Positions 42,883 to 52,533 of a DNA stretch of 54,669 nt are shown piece by piece. Location: NCBI GenBank assembly GCA_937930305.1, contig CALGLE010000031.1, forward strand, positions 1-54,669. The letters are read 5' to 3'. The number at the start of each line of letters is the position of its first letter. The stretch's first letter is position 1. The translations under genes and the position numbers were made by a program. Under the pieces are notes generated by a model. That model was given only the letters and a program-made list of their open reading frames with translations. It did no database searches and was not told the origin of the DNA. The DNA is from an uncultured Granulosicoccaceae bacterium. GTDB lineage: Bacteria > Pseudomonadota > Gammaproteobacteria > Granulosicoccales > Granulosicoccaceae.

Positions 42883-44211
42883 TTGTCAACTGAAGTATCG
42901 CCAGAAGTACCTGATTTTGCCAACCTGGGGCTCATCGAGCCGCTGATGCGCGCCATCGCTGACACCGGTTACACAGAACCTACCCCCATCCAACATCAAG
43001 CCATCCCGCTGGTGCTGGACGGTGGCGACCTATTGGCGGCAGCGCAAACAGGGACGGGTAAAACCGCTGGATTTACGTTGCCGCTGCTCCAAAGACTGAC
43101 TGAAGCCAATAAAGGCAAACCTCGCCCGGGCGTGCCACGCTGCCTCATTCTCACGCCTACCCGCGAGTTGGCCAGCCAAATTGATGCGTCAGCGCAAACT
43201 TACAGTAAGTACGTCAACATTAAAACTGAGGTGATTTTTGGCGGCGTCAGCATCAATCGACAAATCAGTGCACTGCGCAAACCCGTTGATATTCTCATTG
43301 CAACACCCGGTCGCTTACTCGACTTAGTCGGTCAAAAATTCATCGACCTGTCTCAAATTGATATCTTAGTGCTGGATGAGGCAGATCGAATGTTAGATAT
43401 GGGTTTCATACACGATATGAAACGCATCATTAAATTACTCCCCAAAGAAAGGCAAACACTTCTGTTTTCAGCCACCTTCTCTAATGACATTCGAGCCTTA
43501 GCGAAAACCATGCTAAAGCAACCGCGAGAGGTTTCAGTGGCTCGGCGGAACACCGCCTCGGAATTGGTTGATCAGTCGGTTTACTTAGTGGACAAACCGA
43601 AGAAACGTGCGCTGCTGTCAACGCTGATAAAAGAGAAACAATGGTCGCAAGTTTTGGTATTTACCAAAACAAAACACGGTGCTAATCGACTGGCGATGCA
43701 ACTTGGCAAAGACGGCATTCAGGCGGACGCCATTCACGGCAACAAGAGTCAAAGTGCCAGAACGAGAGCATTGGATTCTTTTAAAAATGGCCGTTTACAA
43801 GTGCTCGTGGCTACTGACATCGCAGCACGCGGTATCGATATAAAATACCTACCGAACGTTGTTAACTACGAACTGCCCCATGTATCCGAAGATTACGTTC
43901 ACCGGATAGGCAGAACCGGGCGGGCAGGCAGTGAAGGTCAAGCCATTTCTTTGGTTGACGCAGATGAAATGAAATTGCTGCGCTCCATTGAGCGTTTAAT
44001 CAATCGAGATATTCCTAAAGTCGAACTGGAAGGCCACACAGGTCATGATATTCCTGCCAGTGCGCCTGAGAAAAAAACGCCTTCGAAAAAACGTCCACGT
44101 TCACGCCAAAACCGGGGCCCCAACTCTGGGTCTGATCATCGCGGTGGCGCTAGACCGAATTCAGCCGCTCCAAGAGCCAATCAGCGTAGGCAATCCAGAG
44201 GCCGTGGCTAA
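42883..44211 (+). CDS. rhlE: DEAD-box ATP-dependent RNA helicase (RhlE type)
   Basis: This RNA helicase of about 442 residues has all core motifs: the Q motif (GYTEPTPIQ), motif [10 protein letters not shown], Ia [20 protein letters not shown] in [28 protein letters not shown] and [10 protein letters not shown]. The C-terminal tail from about residue 385 is basic and rich in Arg, Gly, Ser and Pro, as in RhlE, and should bind RNA. It acts in RNA remodelling, such as ribosome assembly or decay. I chose a TTG start at 42883 with GGAG seven bases upstream; a longer form from the TTG at 42793 has a non-conserved N-terminus. Confidence 0.92.
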   Translation: MSTEVSPEVPDFANLGLIEPLMRAIADTGYTEPTPIQHQAIPLVLDGGDLLAAAQTGTGKTAGFTLPLLQRLTEANKGKPRPGVPRCLILTPTRELASQIDASAQTYSKYVNIKTEVIFGGVSINRQISALRKPVDILIATPGRLLDLVGQKFIDLSQIDILVLDEADRMLDMGFIHDMKRIIKLLPKERQTLLFSATFSNDIRALAKTMLKQPREVSVARRNTASELVDQSVYLVDKPKKRALLSTLIKEKQWSQVLVFTKTKHGANRLAMQLGKDGIQADAIHGNKSQSARTRALDSFKNGRLQVLVATDIAARGIDIKYLPNVVNYELPHVSEDYVHRIGRTGRAGSEGQAISLVDADEMKLLRSIERLINRDIPKVELEGHTGHDIPASAPEKKTPSKKRPRSRQNRGPNSGSDHRGGARPNSAAPRANQRRQSRGRG

Positions 44212-44237
44212 ACAGATAGCGCGAAGAACGAAAAAAA

Positions 44238-44912
44238 CTAGAAGGACAAGTCGTCTGCATCGCAGATGAACTTTACTAAGGGTGCTGCAGCTTTAAATAA
44301 TTTTGCTGTCATTTTTTCAAAGTCTTTCGAATAGACATCTGAAATTTTTAAATTCTGCACCACGATATAGTCTTTGCGCTTTAAATCCTCTAGCAAGGGA
44401 TGTTCTTTTTTAAACCCCTGTGGCGGTCTTTTCAAAGACGTTCCGCCAAATTCATAGCCGCCTTTCCCAACGACTTTCTTCGATAATTGCATCCATTCAT
44501 CGGGGTATTCGTCAATCAGTGTGCGTACATTTTTCAAGGTGCTACTTTCCGGGCGCCATATTCCCGCACCCACAAAGACTTGGCTAGGTTCAATATGAAG
44601 ATAAAAACCTGGCGCATGAACATCTTTGCCACGCGCGTGACGAAACTGAATGCCGATATTCGTCTTGTACGGTGTTTTGTCTTTAGAAAAACGAATATCT
44701 TTATGCACTCGCATTAAAGATCCACCGACTTTTTTGGCGCTCACGACAAAGAACGGAGAAATCTTTCCCATCGGAGTTGTCATGGATTCAATATATTCCA
44801 ATGCGGGAGATCTAATTTCGTCTTCGTAGCGTTGCTTGTTGTCAGCAAACCATTCGCGATTGTTGTTCTGCTCCAGTTCTTTTAAGAACTTGACGGATTT
44901 ACGAGTGAACAT
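44238..44912 (-). CDS. DUF2461 family protein
   Basis: This 224-residue protein matches the DUF2461 (TIGR02453) family. FTRKSVKFLKELEQNNNREW is at the N-terminus, followed by FADNKQRYEDEIRSPALE, then RVHKDIRFSKDKTPYKTNIG, and the later DVYSKDFEKMTAKLFKAAAP. The role of this family is not known; it lacks obvious catalytic motifs. I chose the ATG at 44912, preceded by GGGGGAG; the longer frame to 45020 has no such site. It is divergent from the DUF457 gene and ends 26 bases from the convergent rhlE. Confidence 0.88.
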   Translation of the reverse strand: MFTRKSVKFLKELEQNNNREWFADNKQRYEDEIRSPALEYIESMTTPMGKISPFFVVSAKKVGGSLMRVHKDIRFSKDKTPYKTNIGIQFRHARGKDVHAPGFYLHIEPSQVFVGAGIWRPESSTLKNVRTLIDEYPDEWMQLSKKVVGKGGYEFGGTSLKRPPQGFKKEHPLLEDLKRKDYIVVQNLKISDVYSKDFEKMTAKLFKAAAPLVKFICDADDLSF

Positions 44913-45047
44913 GACTCCCCCTGCTAGATTAATCAGGCCAACTTTATAAACCAGAATACACAATACAGCTAAACCAGTCTTGTCAACACCTCGTAAACGG
45001 CTCAGCGATGCCATAATCAATAGTAGAATTTTTGCAGGTACTCATCG

Positions 45048-46103
45048 ATGGACTCCGTTTCTCAATTTATGCTGGGTGCCGCCATCGGTGAGGCCACATT
45101 AGGCCGAAAAATCGGGCGCAAAGCCTTAATACTGGGGGGAGCACTGGGCACCTTGCCCGACTTAGATGTTCTGGTTCACTATACCGATGCAGTGGAGAGC
45201 TTCACCTACCATCGAAGCTGGAGCCATTCCATCTTTACACTCACCTTGCTGAGTCCATTCTTAGCCTGGATCCTCCATAGATATTGGCCATCAAAGTGGC
45301 TTCTAGAGCTACCCAGCTCAAGCCACCCAAACAACAATTCATCGCCAAATTTTAAAGAATGGCTACTCTGCACCTGGCTAGTTCTTATCACTCACCCACT
45401 ACTTGATGGCTTCACCGTCTACGGCACACAGCTACTTTGGCCACTACCAACCATTCCGATTGCGTGGGGATCTTTATTCATAATCGATCCGCTTTACACC
45501 GTACCTCTCATCGTCGCTGTGTGGATAGCCTGGCGCAATAGAAGCCGTGCAACATCTGCCGTATGCTTAGGGCTATTCATCAGCACCTGCTACATAGGGG
45601 TTTCACTGGCCTCTCAACAGCATGCACGCACGGTGGCAATAAAGTCTCTAATGAAACAGGGATATGGCACTGAGAACGTACTCATAGCACCCGCTCCGCT
45701 GTCTGTGCTTTGGCGAATAGTTTCCATGGAAGAGAACCAGTTTCACGAAGGCTTCTATTCTATCTTTGATAAAGATCATGAATTACAGTTTGATAGTTAC
45801 CCTACTCATCGCGATGTAATAAATGCAAACTACGATCGATGGCCTGTCCAGCGATTGGACTGGTTTACACAAGGTAGAATTTCCGCAACAATCGAAAACG
45901 ATCGCATCATTATTAATGATCTTCGCATGGGGGTTGAGTCATCTTATGTTTTTCGTTTTGACGTGGGTGCTCAGGTAGCAGAGAATGAGGCAGGCACACA
46001 ACTCAGTGAACTCTTACCTATAGAAATAAATCAAGAACGAATGCAGGCGATACTCAAGCGTGTATGGAATGAAAACCAAATACTCCCGACTCCATCACCC
46101 TAA
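45048..46103 (+). CDS. DUF457/YdjM-family membrane-bound metal-dependent hydrolase-like protein
   Basis: This 351-residue protein has the YdjM-family signature. The N-terminus DSVSQFMLGAAIGEATLGRK is followed by GTLPDLDVLVHY, then YHRSWSHSIF with the conserved His, and later THPLLDGFTVYGTQLLWP. Several membrane helices lie in the first 190 residues, and a hydrophilic C-terminal domain of about 150 residues follows. The family is thought to be a zinc-dependent membrane hydrolase that may act on lipids, but its role is not proven. It opens a cluster with a PLA2-like lipoprotein, whose coding region overlaps its 3' end. Confidence 0.85.
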   Translation: MDSVSQFMLGAAIGEATLGRKIGRKALILGGALGTLPDLDVLVHYTDAVESFTYHRSWSHSIFTLTLLSPFLAWILHRYWPSKWLLELPSSSHPNNNSSPNFKEWLLCTWLVLITHPLLDGFTVYGTQLLWPLPTIPIAWGSLFIIDPLYTVPLIVAVWIAWRNRSRATSAVCLGLFISTCYIGVSLASQQHARTVAIKSLMKQGYGTENVLIAPAPLSVLWRIVSMEENQFHEGFYSIFDKDHELQFDSYPTHRDVINANYDRWPVQRLDWFTQGRISATIENDRIIINDLRMGVESSYVFRFDVGAQVAENEAGTQLSELLPIEINQERMQAILKRVWNENQILPTPSP

Positions 46104-46560
46104 CTTTGTACTGGTTAAATTTGGACGTACTCAGTTGATAGCTACCTATAAACACATCCGATATCCTGTCAGTGTCATGGCCGCATTGCTACTCAACGCT
46201 TGCGCGACCCAATTAAAACCATTTACTTCCGACGGGTGCAGCGCCTTCCCAGATGGAACCTTGCAAGAAAACGATTTATGGTTGAGTTGCTGTGTGGCAC
46301 ACGACTATGCCTATTGGCAAGGCGGTACCTATGCACAAAGATTGGATGCAGACAAAGCACTCAAGCAGTGCGTTAGCGAAATTGGACAACCGGAAATCGC
46401 TCAATTAATGCTTGCTGGTGTTCGAGTGGGCGGATCTCCTTATTGGCCCACACCTTTTCGGTGGGGGTACGGCTGGGCATACCCCAAATCCTACAAACCG
46501 CTAAATGCTGACGAGAAAAACCAGATAGAAGCCCAGAGCAGCCACCCACACAAAAAATAA
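46069..46560 (+). CDS. PLA2-motif lipoprotein
   Basis: This protein of about 163 residues has a lipobox-like LLNAC (Cys 45), preceded by a long N-terminal stretch, then FTSDGCSAFPDG and SCCVAHDYAYWQGG (Cys 74, Cys 75, His 78, Asp 79). The CCxxHDxxY pattern is the catalytic core of secreted phospholipases A2, where the His-Asp pair is used. Four cysteines (57, 74, 75, 101) could form disulfides. The start is uncertain: ATG 46069 gives a 45-residue leader; a TTG at 46135 gives a more usual signal peptide. Enzyme activity is inferred from motif only. Confidence 0.68.
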   Translation: MKTKYSRLHHPNFVLVKFGRTQLIATYKHIRYPVSVMAALLLNACATQLKPFTSDGCSAFPDGTLQENDLWLSCCVAHDYAYWQGGTYAQRLDADKALKQCVSEIGQPEIAQLMLAGVRVGGSPYWPTPFRWGYGWAYPKSYKPLNADEKNQIEAQSSHPHKK

Positions 46561-46733
46561 CACCGCTCGCCGAACGCGTCACACTTTGGCTGGGTTCACA
46601 CAGATGGCACCTAAGTGTTTGATTGAAAGTCGTGCACAGGTTCACCCTATAAACCATTAGAGTAAGTTTTAGCTCGATGCTCGACTGCAATTTTTTGTAT
46701 ATTGACACCATCGCACCTACAGCAACTAACGCC

Positions 46734-47402
46734 ATGGCTTTTTGTCGATTCCGCTATTTCGCACTGATGATTCAGACACTGCTTCTGATCTCATGTGCCG
46801 CCACCAAGGAACCTACTGTCAGCATCGATAAAGACAGTAATTTCGACTTGACTGAGTATATGTTCAACAAAAAAGTCCACTCAGAAGGTGGTTCTTTATC
46901 TGTAGTTGAAACGTATTATAAAAAATCCGATACCGACAAAATTGCTCTGCAACCCAGCTATCAATTCGTGCGTACGAATAATGAAATTGAAGTCACCAGC
47001 CAAGGCATGGAAGGGCCGCTGATTCAGTATCAAATAAACGCAAATGAAGTGGTAGAAAAACGACCTTCAATCGATGATGCCAGAACCTTTAACCGCTACG
47101 CCCGCTTAGGAGACACCTTCTTAGACGCCAACTACTCCAGCGTGTCTATTAGGGAAACTTGCAAACTTACCGAATTTTTTGAAACTTACTATTTAGCCTC
47201 AGCAACCGGTTCGGTTTCTCTATCGCGTGATATTTACGATAATGTGCTTAAAGTGCATTGTGAAAGCGAATTTTATGAAGAAGGCAACCGCCGAACCAAC
47301 TATCGATGGAATATGTACTACGCCAAGGATGTTGGCATCGTCTTTAAAGATGGGGATTGGGTAAACCACTTAGGACTGGTCTACGCGCTGTACGACTACT
47401 AA
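46734..47402 (+). CDS. Lipoprotein of unknown function
   Basis: This protein of about 222 residues has a lipoprotein signal peptide ending in LLISC (near residue 21), followed by a mature part of mixed sequence with no motif I know. The mature region is rich in Tyr, Ser and Asn, and ends with YAKDVGIVFKDGDWVNHLGL. The ATG at 46734 gives a proper signal peptide; an upstream ATG at 46677 and a downstream one at 46767 are also in frame. It lies between the PLA2-motif and PlsB-like genes, so a role in the envelope is plausible. Confidence 0.72.
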   Translation: MAFCRFRYFALMIQTLLLISCAATKEPTVSIDKDSNFDLTEYMFNKKVHSEGGSLSVVETYYKKSDTDKIALQPSYQFVRTNNEIEVTSQGMEGPLIQYQINANEVVEKRPSIDDARTFNRYARLGDTFLDANYSSVSIRETCKLTEFFETYYLASATGSVSLSRDIYDNVLKVHCESEFYEEGNRRTNYRWNMYYAKDVGIVFKDGDWVNHLGLVYALYDY

Positions 47403-47486
47403 TTTTTCTAAATGCAACAATAATGCATTTGCGGTTAGCTGGAGTCCGTGCGACACTGGTCGAGAGATCGATCCAACCGTTCACCC

Positions 47487-48962
47487 ATGACAAACAATGT
47501 TGCGGTACCCATTTGGCTATTGCTGCCCTTAATAATTGTGGCATCACTGTGGGTATTACAACACTTTCTTCTCCCCTCTGCTCGTTGGTTTTTCCGCCGA
47601 CGCGCCAATCGGCTTATTGACGAAGTTAATAATAAGCTTGCGTTACGGATCCCATCGTTTAAGTTAACGCGGCGAGAAGTTTTAATCGATCGCTTGGTTT
47701 ACCATGAACGCGTAATCGCCATGGTTGACGAGATGGCGCAAGAAAAAGAGATGCCGCGAGAAGTGCTTCTGGGCAAAGTTCAATCTTACGCAAGAGAAAT
47801 CGTACCGGCGTTCAATGCCATTTTGTATTTTAAGGCGGCCTACTGGTTGGCAAAAAGATTGGTCCATGCGCTTTACCGCGTTCGCCTAGGATTTTCAGAC
47901 GACAAAGCACTTGCGGATCTAGACGCAAACAGCAGTGTTGTATTCGTCATGAATCACCGAAGTAATATGGACTACATACTCGCCACCTACTTAGCCGCGG
48001 AACGAACAGCACTTTCGTATGCGGTTGGCGAATGGGCGCGTATTTGGCCACTGCAACAATTAATACGTGCAATGGGGGGATACTTTGTTCGACGCGATTC
48101 AGGGAATCCCTTATATAGACGCGTTCTTGAAGTGTATGTGCAGATGTCCGCTGAAGGGGGTGTCCCTCAAGCGATTTTTCCAGAAGGACGCTTGACACGA
48201 GATGGCGCATTGGGAAAGCCCAAACTGGGGTTACTGGGATACTTAGTTCGCGGGTTCGATCCAAATTCTGAACGAGACATCGTATTTGTTCCGGTAGGAA
48301 TTAACTATGATCGGGTGCTGGAAGATCGCAGCCTGCTTAGAGCGAACGATAAACTACCTCGTCGAGGGGTAACCTATACTTCCCTAAAGAGCCTTGCATT
48401 TATTGGTAAAAATTTATGGCAAGCCATCATCGGCAAACGTTACCGTTATGGCTATGCCTGTGTGAATTTCGGGCAACCCTTATCCTTAAAGCAATGGATT
48501 GCCTCACAACACGATTCAAGCAAAGCCCTACCGTTGCTGGAAGATGCACAACCATTAGCTGAGGCGCTTATGGATCGTATTGGTGAGATCACACCGATAC
48601 TGCCGGTGGCTTTGGTAGCCACGGTATTCACTCAAAACATCCACAAGCCATTAAATGAACTGGCCCTTAAAAGCCATGTCTTTGAATTATTACAGCGCTT
48701 AGAAGGTGCTGGGTATCGAGCCTACATACCGCGTTCTGATGTTGACTACGCTATTTCTGTGGGCGTACGAATGTTCACGCTTCGACAAATCATTGATGAT
48801 CAAAATGGAGAATTTTCTGTAAACGAAAAAGAACTGCCTTTACTAAACTACTACGCGAACTCCATAAAGCACCTACTCGAAAAGTCGCCATCTGATTCGA
48901 AAACCCTCACTGTCGAGCCGTCGCGTCTACGTGAATTCGCTGAGCCCGTTAATCCAGCTTAA
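47487..48962 (+). CDS. PlsB-like glycerol-phosphate acyltransferase family protein
   Basis: This 491-residue protein has one N-terminal membrane helix (about residues 8-27) and then the acyltransferase core: block I NHRSNMDY (HX4D), block II GGYFVRRDSGNPLY, block III FPEGRLTRDG and block IV VPVGINYDR. This matches the GPAT/PlsB-like group, although it is shorter than true PlsB (about 800). It should transfer an acyl group to glycerol phosphate or a lysophospholipid at the inner membrane. I chose the ATG at 47487. Its neighbours are the DUF457 and PLA2-motif genes, hinting at lipid remodelling. Confidence 0.86.
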   Translation: MTNNVAVPIWLLLPLIIVASLWVLQHFLLPSARWFFRRRANRLIDEVNNKLALRIPSFKLTRREVLIDRLVYHERVIAMVDEMAQEKEMPREVLLGKVQSYAREIVPAFNAILYFKAAYWLAKRLVHALYRVRLGFSDDKALADLDANSSVVFVMNHRSNMDYILATYLAAERTALSYAVGEWARIWPLQQLIRAMGGYFVRRDSGNPLYRRVLEVYVQMSAEGGVPQAIFPEGRLTRDGALGKPKLGLLGYLVRGFDPNSERDIVFVPVGINYDRVLEDRSLLRANDKLPRRGVTYTSLKSLAFIGKNLWQAIIGKRYRYGYACVNFGQPLSLKQWIASQHDSSKALPLLEDAQPLAEALMDRIGEITPILPVALVATVFTQNIHKPLNELALKSHVFELLQRLEGAGYRAYIPRSDVDYAISVGVRMFTLRQIIDDQNGEFSVNEKELPLLNYYANSIKHLLEKSPSDSKTLTVEPSRLREFAEPVNPA

Positions 48963-49064
48963 AAAGAACGCCCCGCCCTTTTTAGTTAAACATGATCGAC
49001 CTCTTTGACCAAGCGATGCCTCACGACTATCCAGCGTCGAACAGATTAGAGCGTGCCTGCTTAT

Positions 49065-49703
49065 TCACCCAAGCCAGTTCATCACCCGGAGCACCGGTGT
49101 GGATTCATAGTAGTCAATGCAACTGATCCCGGCGTAGCTTTGATCCAGGCGGAATACATTGCCCGCATCGAGTTCTAGTACGTGCGCCAGAATAATTCGA
49201 ATGACCCCACCGTGCGCAACCAGTACACATTTTGCATCTCGGTTATTCTGCAACAACGCGTCATAGCCCATCACCACCCTCTCAGCCATTGACTGATAAC
49301 TTTCACCGTTGGGAAAAGTGACTTGTGTGGGATTGCTCATCCATTGTGCAAAGAACTTAGGATGCTCCGCCTCAACATCTTCGTACCGCTCGCCCTCTAA
49401 ATCTCCAAAGTCGAGTTCTGCAAATTGTTCATTTACGCTCACCGATAATTGACACCGATGCGCGATGATCTCAGCGCTATCCAGCGCTCGAATTCGTGGA
49501 CTCGAAACAATAAAGGTGGGTTGCAATGGTGCAATAAGCTGAGCCGTTTTTTTTACCTGAGAGACCCCTTCCGTTGACAAAGGCACATCCAGTTTGCCGT
49601 AACAGCGGCCTTTCATAGAGGCGTCGGTTTCACCGTGACGCACAAGCATGACACGATGAGTGACGCCCGGTGGTAAGTGCGCTTGACGCCAACCATGGCT
49701 CAT
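49065..49703 (-). CDS. cobC: Alpha-ribazole phosphatase (histidine phosphatase family)
   Basis: This 212-residue protein of the histidine phosphatase superfamily has RHGETD as the catalytic motif near residue 21, SSPRIRALDSAEI in the middle, and the second His in LVAHGGVIR. In this context, directly after cobS, it is very likely CobC, which dephosphorylates alpha-ribazole 5'-phosphate in the late steps of cobalamin synthesis. The ATG at 49703 overlaps the cobS stop as ATGA; an upstream in-frame start exists, but this one fits translational coupling. The residues before the RHG motif are a few longer than usual. Confidence 0.87.
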   Translation of the reverse strand: MSHGWRQAHLPPGVTHRVMLVRHGETDASMKGRCYGKLDVPLSTEGVSQVKKTAQLIAPLQPTFIVSSPRIRALDSAEIIAHRCQLSVSVNEQFAELDFGDLEGERYEDVEAEHPKFFAQWMSNPTQVTFPNGESYQSMAERVVMGYDALLQNNRDAKCVLVAHGGVIRIILAHVLELDAGNVFRLDQSYAGISCIDYYESTPVLRVMNWLG

Positions 49704-50446
49704 GATGCAATCCAAGTTGCAGCCAAACCGAGTAGAAGAACTTCGGAAACTTCTGTTGTGGCTCCCAGGGTGTCACCGGTGACACCACCAATTTTGCGAT
49801 AACAAAGCCACGCCATTAAGACGAACACAACAACGGCCAAGGCAATTGCTGATATCACTTTCAGGCCGACACAAAGAAAACCAATTATGACGGCCGAAAT
49901 GAGTGCTCCAGCCACTTCGCTAGGACCTGTGAGCTGAGTTAATGATTGACCGGTGCCTGTGTCTCTTGCATAGGGCAATAGCCATCCTAATGTGATTGAG
50001 CAACGCGATAAGGCAGCAGCCGCGAACACCCAAACCCACGCGCCCTCAACCTGCGCAATCAGCGTTAGCGAAGATATCCGCATGGCTAAGGCCAGCAACA
50101 AGGCCAAAGCCCCGTAAGTGCCGATCGTGGAGTCACGCATGATGTGCAGCACTTTCTCTTTCGTAAACGCGCCGCCAAAGCCGTCCGCCATGTCCGCCAA
50201 GCCATCCTGATGTAAGCCCCCACCGATCCAGGCGAGTGCAGCCGTCGCCACGATCGCTTGCAAAACTGGCGGCACTGAGGCTGCGTTTAACACCATGAGC
50301 ACAAGAACCTGAACCGCTGCCAGTACGCAGCCCACCAGCGGAAAGAACACACTGGATCGCGCAACGTCTGCACCGGTATGAGCCACCGAAGGGTTGACGG
50401 GAATTCGAGTCAAAAAGGCTAGCGCGGTTGTCAATCTTCGTATCAC
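49700..50446 (-). CDS. cobS: Adenosylcobinamide-GDP ribazoletransferase
   Basis: This 248-residue inner-membrane enzyme of the CobS family joins adenosylcobinamide-GDP and alpha-ribazole (or its phosphate) to make cobalamin. LTTALAFLTRIPVN near the N-terminus is typical, followed by GGLHQDGLADMADGFGG and the family's MRDSTIGTYG. Hydrophobic helices fill most of the rest. The start is a GTG at 50446 that overlaps the cobT stop (GTGA). Its stop overlaps cobC. The three genes form a compact operon. Confidence 0.94.
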   Translation of the reverse strand: MIRRLTTALAFLTRIPVNPSVAHTGADVARSSVFFPLVGCVLAAVQVLVLMVLNAASVPPVLQAIVATAALAWIGGGLHQDGLADMADGFGGAFTKEKVLHIMRDSTIGTYGALALLLALAMRISSLTLIAQVEGAWVWVFAAAALSRCSITLGWLLPYARDTGTGQSLTQLTGPSEVAGALISAVIIGFLCVGLKVISAIALAVVVFVLMAWLCYRKIGGVTGDTLGATTEVSEVLLLGLAATWIAS

Positions 50447-51534
50447 GATGGCTTGTCCTGTACACCGGCCTCATCGAATGTCGCCATATTTTGCATCACC
50501 GATGCAGCCGCTTTTATCAACGATAAACTCAAACAAGCACCCGTACCCTCACCCAATCGAAGGCCTAAGTCCAACAACGGCTTCTTTTGCATAGCCGCTA
50601 GCAGCGCCTGATGCCCAGGCTCAGATGAACGATGCCCGCTCAAAACATAATCGTTGAGGTAAGGAGAAATTTTAGTTGCGGCAAACACTGCAGCCGTAGA
50701 GATATAACCGTCGGCAACAATCGCAATTCGATGTTTCGCCAAGCCAATGGCTAAACCGGCAATACCTGCCAATTCAAAACCGCCTAAACACTGAAGAACA
50801 GTCCACCCTGAATGAGCGTCATTTGAATTTACCGACAGAGCAGTCTCTATCAGGTCAATTTTTCTGCTCAAAGTAACATCATCCGCTCCCGTACCCCGGC
50901 CAGTAACCTCTGAGGGTTGCAGTTTCAATAACGCGGCCGTTACCGCGCTGGCAATGGTGGTATTGCCTATGCCCATCTCACCGATTGCTACCGCTTGATG
51001 CGCTGCCTTGGAACATTCATCAGCTAAGTGAATACCAGTAGCCATGGCCTCATACAATTGATCCTGAGTCATTGCAGGGCCTTCACTGACGTCCTGGGTT
51101 CCGCGTGCAACGGATGCTGCGATAAATTGATCTGATGAAGTGACACCCAGCTCAGACAAATCTGCATCCACGCCCATGTCAACAACGCAGAAATCTGCGT
51201 TATTCAATTTTGCTAACACGTTGATGGCCGCACCGCCGTGAACAAAATTCGACACCATTTGTGCGGTGACTTCTCGAGGGTAAGGCCCAACACAGTGTTG
51301 TTTTGTTATCCCGTGATCTGCTGCAAATACCAACACGCCAGTTTTATCAATAATCGGAGGAACTTTCTGTTGAATAGCACAAAGCTGTACTCCAACGGAT
51401 TCCAGTTCACCTAAGCTACCCGGTGGCTTTGTCAGACGTTGGTGGTGTGCCGCAGCTTTGTCGCTCCACGTTATGTCAATGGGTTCGATAGCCTGAACAG
51501 TATCCAGCACTGTCGCCTGATGTTCGCTTGCCAT
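50443..51534 (-). CDS. cobT: Nicotinate-nucleotide-dimethylbenzimidazole phosphoribosyltransferase
   Basis: This 363-residue enzyme makes alpha-ribazole phosphate from dimethylbenzimidazole and nicotinate mononucleotide. Conserved segments are KPPGSLGELE near residue 35, VFAADHGITKQ near 68, and GEMGIGNTTIASAV near 180. VADGYISTAAVFAAT and LSGHRSSEPGHQ follow toward the C-terminus, then the catalytic Glu in LRLGEGTGA. Length is normal. It is first in cobT-cobS-cobC. I see no cobalamin riboswitch element before it. Genes for earlier steps (cobU/cobP, cbiB) are not in the window, so they are elsewhere or the organism salvages corrinoids. Confidence 0.95.
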   Translation of the reverse strand: MASEHQATVLDTVQAIEPIDITWSDKAAAHHQRLTKPPGSLGELESVGVQLCAIQQKVPPIIDKTGVLVFAADHGITKQHCVGPYPREVTAQMVSNFVHGGAAINVLAKLNNADFCVVDMGVDADLSELGVTSSDQFIAASVARGTQDVSEGPAMTQDQLYEAMATGIHLADECSKAAHQAVAIGEMGIGNTTIASAVTAALLKLQPSEVTGRGTGADDVTLSRKIDLIETALSVNSNDAHSGWTVLQCLGGFELAGIAGLAIGLAKHRIAIVADGYISTAAVFAATKISPYLNDYVLSGHRSSEPGHQALLAAMQKKPLLDLGLRLGEGTGACLSLSLIKAAASVMQNMATFDEAGVQDKPS

Positions 51535-51770
51535 GACATACTCGAAAACGGTAGAAGTACCTATATTGTACTGGAGCCTTACTGGCTAACATGTCAATAC
51601 ACCCCGTCCGCACCGGTCGTAGTTTGGAACAGTGAGATTTTAATTTGGCCTGTGATGGGCTTGGCAATCTCACAACGATTCTCCATTACGAGAAATATTC
51701 CGCCACCCAGTCATCTGAAATTTCGCTAGTCTGGCATCTAGGCTCAAACCTCCGCATCAGGGACCCTTAC

Positions 51771-52382
51771 ATGATCCATCGGATCACACTGATTCTCATA
51801 TTTTTGCTCCCACTTAACGCGCATGCACAAAGCTTCAGCGAAAACGATATCGAGCGCATATTAAACAGTTATGAACTGGGTGCGTATGAGGAAATGCAGC
51901 TTCTTAAAAACGATTTATTCGATAGTAAAAACGGCTTTAAATTCCTCCAGGATACCCCTGAAAGTTCATTGACTCGGACATTCATTGAATTTGGCAGGCG
52001 CGCCAATTCACCGTCTATAAAAATATTAGAAGAAATCGCCGCAGCTTCTGGGTTCACATCGGCCGTGAAAGGGTTTGATTCATTAGATCTATGGGCTTTA
52101 ACACACGATCGAATTTGGGGCCTGGCCAACTCAGGGTATTTAACCGGTTGGGGGCTGCACAGTGACGACACCCGATACAATGACCCAAACTACCCCGACA
52201 CTCTCGCTTTTTTAGAAGATCGCTCGATTCTTTGGGCCCAACGTGAGCGGGCAATCGAAGAATTTGAAACTTGGTGCGAATCTCTTTGCGTAAACCAAGA
52301 AACTTTAGCCGAAGACATTAAAATATTAGCGCCCCGTTACGTTGAAGTGATAAAAAAACTCTTTCCGGAAGAAGCTCAATAA
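51771..52382 (+). CDS. Exported protein of unknown function
   Basis: This protein of about 203 residues has a cleavable signal peptide ending near residue 19 (LNAHA before QSFSEND). The mature part is mostly helical, with no motif I recognise; Trp and acidic residues are frequent. The ATG at 51771 has AGGGA upstream; a longer frame begins at 51645. It has two closely spaced Cys (WCESLC) near residue 163 that could form a disulfide. It is divergent from cobT with no functional link visible. Confidence 0.75.
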   Translation: MIHRITLILIFLLPLNAHAQSFSENDIERILNSYELGAYEEMQLLKNDLFDSKNGFKFLQDTPESSLTRTFIEFGRRANSPSIKILEEIAAASGFTSAVKGFDSLDLWALTHDRIWGLANSGYLTGWGLHSDDTRYNDPNYPDTLAFLEDRSILWAQRERAIEEFETWCESLCVNQETLAEDIKILAPRYVEVIKKLFPEEAQ

Positions 52383-52533
52383 CACTAGGTACTGATTTCC
52401 TGGTGGACTTTGGCAGCGCAAGATTTATTAGACCTGGTTAACTAAAAGCATACGCGGTAAAACGACGATACTGGGTACGACTAATAGGCTCATAACTATC
52501 CAGCCCACGGGTTTCAGGGTTTCACACAGGCAT

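Noticed and set aside
48960..48984. TAAAAAG/CTTTTTA hairpin after the PlsB-like gene as a terminator
   Set aside because: The stem is seven pairs and almost only A and T, so it is too weak to call without RNA data.
51535..51770. Possible cobalamin riboswitch before cobT
   Set aside because: I looked for the B12 box and the nested stems and did not find them. A covariance search would be needed to be sure.
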